Below are positions 30,523 through 35,348 of a stretch of 35,348 nt of DNA, in pieces. Origin of the DNA: an uncultured Bacteroidales bacterium (lineage in GTDB: Bacteria > Bacteroidota > Bacteroidia > Bacteroidales > UBA3824). Position numbers and translations under genes: made by a program. Numbering within the stretch: position 1 is the first letter of the stretch; each line of letters starts with the position of its first letter. Below the pieces are notes generated by a model that had not been told where the DNA came from, searched no databases, and saw nothing but the letters and a program-made list of their open reading frames with translations. The DNA lies in the NCBI GenBank assembly GCA_946409405.1, contig CAMJWL010000014.1:1-35348 (forward strand). The letters run 5' to 3'.

Positions 30523-32145
30523 ATGGTAAACTATCCGCTGAGCATACAGAGTTTTGAAGATTTGAGGAATAGGAAGTGCCTCTATATTGATAAGACTAAT
30601 TACGTCTATAATCTTGTACATCAAGGCAAGACATATTTCCTCGCCCGTCCGCGCAGGTTTGGCAAAAGCCTGTTGTGCAATACTTTGCGTGCTTTTTTTG
30701 AAGGCAAGAAGCATCTATTCGAGGGCTTGAAAATATACGATTTGGAGAAGGATTGGACGGCGTACCCCATTCTGTATCTTGATTTTGTGAGTGGCGACTA
30801 CACGGCGGGACCGATTGCATTGATTGCCATTATTAGCGTTACGTTGAAAAATTACGAGGATGATAATGGCATCATATTCGACGAGAATCTTATCAAAGAG
30901 CAAATCGATAAAATCAAAGAAACAGACCCTATTAAAGTTGAAAGCCTGAAACTTTCGCTGCGTTTGGAGTATGATTTGAAGGCCGTGTTTGACAAGACTG
31001 GTCTCCAAACCGTGATGATTGTGGATGAATACGACAACCCTTTGATTAAGAGCGTTAACCTCGAAACCGACAAGGATATCTACCGTGGATTTTTCTCGGT
31101 GTTGAAGTCTGCCGACAGATATATACGTTTCGCTTTTTTGACGGGCGTTACTAAGTTTGCCAAGACATCTATTTTCAGCGGCAACAATCAGCCGGTGGAC
31201 ATCTCGCTCGACAAGAATTACTCTGCCGTCTGCGGCATAACGCACGAGGAACTTACATCTTATCTGTCTGATGACATTCAAGCGTTTGCCGACCAAAGGA
31301 ATATTTCGTATGACCAAATGGTGGCGTTGCTCAAGAAGTGGTACGACAGTTACCTTTTTCACGAAAGAGGCATCAAGGTTTTCAATCCCGTGAGCCTGTT
31401 TAACGCATTGCAGAAGCAGGATTTCAAAAACTATTGGTATAGTACAGGAACGCCAACCATATTGGTTGACCGTATCAAAAAAATTGCATTTGACATTACG
31501 CGGTTAAAATGCGACGTGGAATATTCAAAGGACGAACTCGAAAATTACAAGGACGACGACCTTATGACCGACCTCGTGCCGTTGCTATATTATACGGGCT
31601 ACCTTACCATCAAGGAATATCATGAAGATGAGGATTTGTACATCCTCGGTTTCCCAAATTATGAAGTGGAGAGGAGTTTCTTCAAGTCGCTTGCCAAGGA
31701 GTTTTTCACCACGATGGAAAATCCAAGCGGATTGGATTATCTCAGATTCAGAGACGACTTCCGCACCGGCGATGTTGAGAGCGCAATAGAGCGTATGAAA
31801 GCCTTGTTTAGTTCGTTGCCATACGCCAACAACAAGAGCCTCCGCCTTATTGAACGCGATTTTCAGAATGTTATCTACTTGGTGTTCACTATTTTGGGTG
31901 AGTACATCATCAGCGAGGCTCACTTCTCCAAAGGTCGCGCCGACAGCATCCTTATCAACAAACAATATGTATATCTGTTTGAATTTAAGATAGACCAAGA
32001 TGCACAGACCGCTCTCAATCAGATAAATATAAAAAACTACGCCGGACGCTTTAAGATGGACGACCGCCAAGTAATAAAGGTCGGCGTAAGTTTTTCGAGT
32101 GTAGAAAAGAATATTACAGATTGGGCTATGGAGGAGGTGAAATAA
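30523..32145 (+). CDS. AAA-ATPase-like protein with PD-(D/E)XK nuclease domain
   Basis: This encodes 540 residues and matches the widespread Bacteroidota family that combines an AAA-ATPase-like domain with a DUF1703-type nuclease domain. The N-terminus has the family signature YPLSIQSFEDLRNRKCLYID. The P-loop is ARPRRFGKS (41-49) and the Walker B-like motif is VMIVDEYDNPL (164-174). The C-terminal nuclease core shows Asp474 and EFK at 487-489 (RADSIL, then YLFEFKID). Family members occur in many copies per genome; a mobile-element or defence role has been suggested, but the function is not established. The gene has its own promoter and ends 6 bases before the stop of the convergent phosphatase gene. 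Confidence 0.9.
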   Translation: MVNYPLSIQSFEDLRNRKCLYIDKTNYVYNLVHQGKTYFLARPRRFGKSLLCNTLRAFFEGKKHLFEGLKIYDLEKDWTAYPILYLDFVSGDYTAGPIALIAIISVTLKNYEDDNGIIFDENLIKEQIDKIKETDPIKVESLKLSLRLEYDLKAVFDKTGLQTVMIVDEYDNPLIKSVNLETDKDIYRGFFSVLKSADRYIRFAFLTGVTKFAKTSIFSGNNQPVDISLDKNYSAVCGITHEELTSYLSDDIQAFADQRNISYDQMVALLKKWYDSYLFHERGIKVFNPVSLFNALQKQDFKNYWYSTGTPTILVDRIKKIAFDITRLKCDVEYSKDELENYKDDDLMTDLVPLLYYTGYLTIKEYHEDEDLYILGFPNYEVERSFFKSLAKEFFTTMENPSGLDYLRFRDDFRTGDVESAIERMKALFSSLPYANNKSLRLIERDFQNVIYLVFTILGEYIISEAHFSKGRADSILINKQYVYLFEFKIDQDAQTALNQINIKNYAGRFKMDDRQVIKVGVSFSSVEKNITDWAMEEVK

Positions 32146-32151
32146 GGCAAC

Positions 32152-33435
32152 TTATAAATTCAGGTTGTCCAGTATCCCTCTCCAAAACTTCTCCACGTCG
32201 CTCCACTTGTAATAATACGGCGAGTCGGGGGAGACTGCCGCTATTGGGAGATGTACCTCGTTTTCGTTGAGCATGAGTTTTACGAGGATGTCGGGCGATT
32301 TTTTTGAGCGGTAAAAAATCATCTGCAAGTTGCCCGCCATGGGGATAATCTTGAAGTCGCACCATTGCATATAGACTTCGGTAAGGTCTTTTACCTGCGC
32401 GGTGCAACCTTCGAGTTGCATCAGGCAGGCGAGGGGGCAGAGTCCGGTGTCGTGACCAAAACGGAGCGTCGCCGAAGTGCCGTTGCCCTTGATGGCCTTG
32501 TTGGCCTCGTCGATGAAATTGCGGAGAAGGTTGCGACCCGCTTTGACTCCGCGAGCGTTGGCGTAGGGCGAGGGGCCATAATTGTTGTACCAATAGAGGT
32601 TTGCCGACTGCCACGACTCAAACATCTCCTCCGTCGTTAAGAAATCGTTGAAATTAAAATCCAAATCGTCTATGCCGCGCATGTTGGCATTAAATTCGGC
32701 AACTTTGTGCAAGAACGACGCGGCGTCGATGTTTTTCTTCACATAATTCATGTCGGAAAACACCAAGTTTATGAATCTGTCGGTGTGGTCGTAAGTCTCA
32801 GCCACCTTTGCAGACGCCGCCTTAAAATCGTTGGATTTCAGAAATGGCGACACAGAGTCGCGCTCCTCCAAGTTGATGTAAGTCATTATGCGGCGGCTCG
32901 TTTCGGTGCGTATTTGTATGGTGGGGCGCATGGATTTCACTTGTTGGATGAAGGCGTCCATGCTTGCCAATACGCGGTGCGAGGTTGACGACTTGACTTC
33001 GAGGAAGGCGTTTTTGCCAAACACTTCGGGGAAGTTTTCCACCATCCTCTTTGCTATGCCCTGATGCTGGCGGAATCCGGTCTGCGTAAGGTCGCCCGCA
33101 CGGAGAAAACCGTCGTCATAGAGTTTGCAGAGGCGGTCGCGGAGTTCCTTGCCTTGTGGGGTGAGGGCGTTTGCGCTGTCGGCTTTGAGGATGAGGTTTC
33201 GCATCATCATGTAGTCGAACCCCGTGTAATGAAAACGCGAGCCATGCCGTCCGTAGTGGCTGATATAGAACGGCTTATAACCTTTTGGAGCGGGAGTCTG
33301 CGGGCGGAAGTCCGTAGAGTACGGTAGTTGGTTACCGGCCGTCTTTTCGGGGTGGGCGAGCATGTACTCCTTGGTAGTCTGCGCCGTGGCCGCCATGCAG
33401 TAGAGTAGGGCGGCGAGTATAAGAATATTTTTCAT
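32152..33435 (-). CDS. Secreted histidine acid phosphatase
   Basis: This encodes 427 residues. The signal peptide MKNILILAALLYCMAATAQ suggests export to the periplasm or beyond. The catalytic motif HYGRHGSRF (60-68) gives the nucleophile His64 and phosphate-binding Arg63 and Arg67. The second motif GHDTG (327-331) gives the proton donor Asp329. This is the branch 2 histidine phosphatase layout, which covers phytases, sugar phosphatases and MINPP-like enzymes. MINPP enzymes usually carry HAE instead of HD, so a general acid phosphatase is more likely than an inositol-phosphate enzyme of that class, but the substrate cannot be told from sequence alone. It is a single gene, divergent from the PKD gene and convergent with the AAA/PD-(D/E)XK gene. 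Confidence 0.9.
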   Translation of the reverse strand: MKNILILAALLYCMAATAQTTKEYMLAHPEKTAGNQLPYSTDFRPQTPAPKGYKPFYISHYGRHGSRFHYTGFDYMMMRNLILKADSANALTPQGKELRDRLCKLYDDGFLRAGDLTQTGFRQHQGIAKRMVENFPEVFGKNAFLEVKSSTSHRVLASMDAFIQQVKSMRPTIQIRTETSRRIMTYINLEERDSVSPFLKSNDFKAASAKVAETYDHTDRFINLVFSDMNYVKKNIDAASFLHKVAEFNANMRGIDDLDFNFNDFLTTEEMFESWQSANLYWYNNYGPSPYANARGVKAGRNLLRNFIDEANKAIKGNGTSATLRFGHDTGLCPLACLMQLEGCTAQVKDLTEVYMQWCDFKIIPMAGNLQMIFYRSKKSPDILVKLMLNENEVHLPIAAVSPDSPYYYKWSDVEKFWRGILDNLNL

Positions 33436-33476
33436 AATGTGTAGTTTTAATAGCCTTTGTGTGTTGTTTGATGTTA

Positions 33477-33507
33477 CAAAAATAGTAAAACTGCACGATT
33501 CCTCAAA
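33477..33507 (-). promoter_or_regulatory. Bacteroidota-type promoter for the histidine acid phosphatase
   Basis: On the minus strand TTTG (33507-33504) and TATTTTTG (33484-33477) are 19 bases apart, a full consensus match. It leaves a leader of about 35-40 bases before the start codon. Bases 33485-33507 also lie just upstream of the divergent plus-strand gene. Confidence 0.8.
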
Positions 33508-33547
33508 AAAATATTCCCATTCCCGCCCAAAAATCCGTGGAATTTAG

Positions 33548-33555
33548 TAATTTTG
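33548..33555 (+). promoter_or_regulatory. -7 element before the PKD protein gene
   Basis: TAATTTTG matches TAnnTTTG, 28 bases before the ATG at 33584. No TTTG is found at the expected -33 position, so the promoter is only half supported and may need an activator or be weak. Confidence 0.45.
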
Positions 33556-33583
33556 TCGCGTATAAGCAACTTGACGATACAAC

Positions 33584-34945
33584 ATGAAAACATTAATTGC
33601 ATTTTTGGCGGCGTTGCTTGCACTCCCGATTACACTGGCGGCACAGAAGGAGGACAATGTTTGGATTTACGCTGGCAACCGCATCAATTTCAACACCACG
33701 CCGCCCACGGTAACGCCCGTCGGCATCAACTACCGCACCGAGGAAAACATCACTTCCGTAGCCGACCGCGACGGCAACCTTGTCTATTGGCTCAACGGCA
33801 CAAGCCTCTACAACAGCAAAGATGAGGAGGTATTCTCGTTGCGTACAATGGGGTATGCCTTTTATTTTTACGGACTGTCTATCGTCCCCTTCCCAGGTAG
33901 GGAAAATGTGTATATTTTTGTGTATCCAGATGTTATGCTCGGCGCAATGGTGGCGAGCGTGGTTGATGGCTCCAAGGATTTGCTGCACCCTACAATTACC
34001 GAGGCTTACGCGGTGTTCCCTTATTCTTCGGCGAATTGGGATGGCGTGCCGTTTTTCTTCCAAAAATACGACAGTCGCGACTTTTGGCTGTTGTATTCAT
34101 ACGGCGGCAGGATCAAGGTCTATGCGCTGACGAAGGATGGTTTTAGTTACACGGGCAACGAATATGTATTGCCCAAGTACGGCGGCAGATATGTGGATCT
34201 CGATGGTTGCGAGATGACGCCCGACCGCTCCAAAATCCTCGCTACAACTATGTCTATGCCTATTTCTGTTTTTATAGACCTTGACACCAAGACTGGCGAA
34301 ATCAATAATATCAACCCCATCAATATTACTTCGATGGAGGCGTTTGCATTTTCGAGCGGCAACAAATATTTGTATTATACCTCCAACCGCAAGATGTACC
34401 GCATCCCCGTGTCGTGCCTTGCAGAAATCTCCACTAACGACGAATTTCTCGCAAACAGCGAATTTGTGGGTGTGATTGGCTGCGATACTGGCGACATCAA
34501 GTTTCTTACTTCGGGCGGCGTGTATTATATGCCGATAGACGGCAGCGACTATCTCGGCATGGTAAAAGACTGTGATACAGACCATCCCTCGTTGGTAAAC
34601 CATGCCGTCAAGATGGCAAGAAGCGTCAGCGAACATTCCACGTCATCTTTTTTGGCGTTCCCCAAGACGTATTGCTATCCGTATGGTTTTTCGGCGGTGG
34701 CGGCTTGTGGCGGCGAGGTGCAGTTTGTTTTTAACGACGAGAACAGCAATGCATCCTTCCTTTGGGATTTTGGCGACGGCAACACCTCCACCGAACCCGC
34801 GCCGCATCATTACTACCAGTCTAACGGCAAATATACAGTCTCCCTCACTGTCAATTACCACTCCGAAGACAATCCCGACCGCACTATTACCGAAGACGTT
34901 GTAGTAACCAATGTGATGAAAAAATTGGTGATTGTGCGCGAATAA
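33584..34945 (+). CDS. Secreted propeller-like protein with C-terminal PKD domain
   Basis: This encodes 453 residues. Residues 1-20 are a signal peptide (MKTLIAFLAALLALPITLAA). Residues ~23-360 resemble the N-terminal region of many CHU_C-type Bacteroidota surface proteins, which begin with a DNxWYFG-like segment and run through repeated strand motifs; here DNVWIYAGNRINFNTTPP, NLVYWLNGTSLYN and IVPFPGRENVYIFVYP are seen. This suggests a beta-propeller or similar fold. Residues ~365-445 are a PKD domain with LWDFGDGNTSTEP and HHYYQSNGKYTVSL. The protein then ends in VVVTNVMKKLVIVRE, with no type A or type B sorting domain, which is unusual for this architecture. The upstream leader is short. 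Function is unknown; it may be periplasmic or surface-bound. Confidence 0.8.
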   Translation: MKTLIAFLAALLALPITLAAQKEDNVWIYAGNRINFNTTPPTVTPVGINYRTEENITSVADRDGNLVYWLNGTSLYNSKDEEVFSLRTMGYAFYFYGLSIVPFPGRENVYIFVYPDVMLGAMVASVVDGSKDLLHPTITEAYAVFPYSSANWDGVPFFFQKYDSRDFWLLYSYGGRIKVYALTKDGFSYTGNEYVLPKYGGRYVDLDGCEMTPDRSKILATTMSMPISVFIDLDTKTGEINNINPINITSMEAFAFSSGNKYLYYTSNRKMYRIPVSCLAEISTNDEFLANSEFVGVIGCDTGDIKFLTSGGVYYMPIDGSDYLGMVKDCDTDHPSLVNHAVKMARSVSEHSTSSFLAFPKTYCYPYGFSAVAACGGEVQFVFNDENSNASFLWDFGDGNTSTEPAPHHYYQSNGKYTVSLTVNYHSEDNPDRTITEDVVVTNVMKKLVIVRE

Positions 34946-34948
34946 AAC

Positions 34949-34997
34949 AAAATCCGCAGACATCTATTATAATATAGCGTCTGCGGATTGTTTTTTT
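34949..34997. terminator. Bidirectional terminator between the PKD and thioredoxin genes
   Basis: AATCCGCAGAC (34951-34961) pairs perfectly with GTCTGCGGATT (34979-34989), and the loop holds a further 4-bp CTAT/ATAG pairing. A run of seven T residues follows on the plus strand (34991-34997), and an A-rich stretch (34944-34952) provides the U-tract for the minus-strand thioredoxin transcript. It lies between two convergent stop codons. Confidence 0.88.
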
Positions 34998-35026
34998 AGA
35001 TGGCGGTAATCTTCAAGAGGAAAGGA

Positions 35027-35344
35027 TTACATCAGTGCGTCTATCTTCGCCTTGAAGTCCGATTCCTTGATGGTGCCGACGTGCTTGTCGGCGACCTGTC
35101 CGTCTTTAAAAAACAAGAAGAACGGGATGTTTCTGACGCCGTATTGCGTGCCAATTTCGGGGAAGTCGTCCACGTTGATTTTGCCAATGAGAGCCTTGCC
35201 CTCGTATTCGTCGCTGATTTTTTCGACGATGGGGAGCATGCTGCGGCACGGGCCGCACCATTCTGCCCAGAAGTCGATGACAGCCACCTTTGCGCCGCCC
35301 ACGGCCTTTGCGAAACTTTCGTCGGTAAGATGTATTGTCGGCAT
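35027..35344 (-). CDS. trxA: Thioredoxin
   Basis: This encodes 105 residues, the full length of a classical thioredoxin. The active site is WAEWCGPCR, with Cys30 and Cys33, and the conserved cis-proline is in RNIPFF (Pro74). The fold order (VAVIDFWAEWCGPC, then GKINVDDFPEIGTQYGVRNIP, then FFKDGQVADKHVG) is typical. There is no signal peptide, so it should act in the cytoplasm as a general disulfide reductant with thioredoxin reductase. The start codon is four bases from the right edge of the window, so its promoter is outside. It converges on the PKD gene across a shared terminator. Confidence 0.95.
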   Translation of the reverse strand: MPTIHLTDESFAKAVGGAKVAVIDFWAEWCGPCRSMLPIVEKISDEYEGKALIGKINVDDFPEIGTQYGVRNIPFFLFFKDGQVADKHVGTIKESDFKAKIDALM

Positions 35345-35348
35345 GGTT

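Noticed and set aside
30340-30714. Minus-strand frame of 124 codons overlapping the intergenic region
   Set aside because: It overlaps a consensus plus-strand promoter and the start of a well-supported gene, has no recognisable domain, and has no promoter of its own.
32152-33435. Calling the histidine phosphatase a MINPP-type phytase
   Set aside because: The proton-donor motif seen is GHD, not HAE, so the MINPP assignment is not supported by sequence alone.

Overview
The window looks like chromosomal DNA of a Bacteroidota bacterium, most likely of the order Bacteroidales. Three observations support this. The giant first gene ends in a type B sorting domain of the type IX secretion system (T9SS), which is confined to this phylum. 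Several genes are preceded by the Bacteroidota promoter pattern TTTG, 19-20 nt, TAnnTTTG, and lack a Shine-Dalgarno sequence. The gene families present (DUF1292-like, PKD/CHU_C-type proteins, AAA/PD-(D/E)XK proteins) are common in that phylum. No rRNA, tRNA, CRISPR array, insertion sequence or prophage was seen.

Region 1 (1-20866). One reading frame, already open at the left edge, encodes at least 6,929 residues of a secreted giant surface protein. It consists of about 70 PKD/Ig-like modules with roughly one cysteine pair each, then classical PKD domains, then a T9SS type B C-terminal domain. The first four fifths of the module array is a higher-order repeat: 12 modules (about 1,120 residues, 3.34-3.37 kb) occur four times in the same order, and each 12-module unit looks like an older doubled 6-module block. 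A strong terminator follows. The overall plan resembles SprB-type gliding adhesins.

Region 2 (20867-29034). A convergent DUF1292-like gene is followed by a tight rightward cluster: a one-TM protein, a coiled-coil lipoprotein, a transmembrane Ser/Thr kinase with an SH3-like extracytoplasmic tail, a PP2C phosphatase, an actin/Hsp70-like protein without the usual glycine-rich phosphate motifs, and recJ. The kinase and the one-TM protein share a short helical module, and the kinase and the Hsp70-like protein share a DSEGT motif. I infer an envelope-to-cytoplasm phosphosignalling system, and it is the best candidate here for something undescribed.

Region 3 (29035-32145). Two separately promoted genes follow: an ABC-type AAA ATPase with a decayed-looking second gene behind it, and an AAA/PD-(D/E)XK protein.

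Region 4 (32146-35348). A secreted histidine acid phosphatase (minus strand) is divergent from a secreted propeller-like/PKD protein that lacks a sorting domain. A bidirectional terminator then separates that gene from a complete thioredoxin gene on the minus strand.
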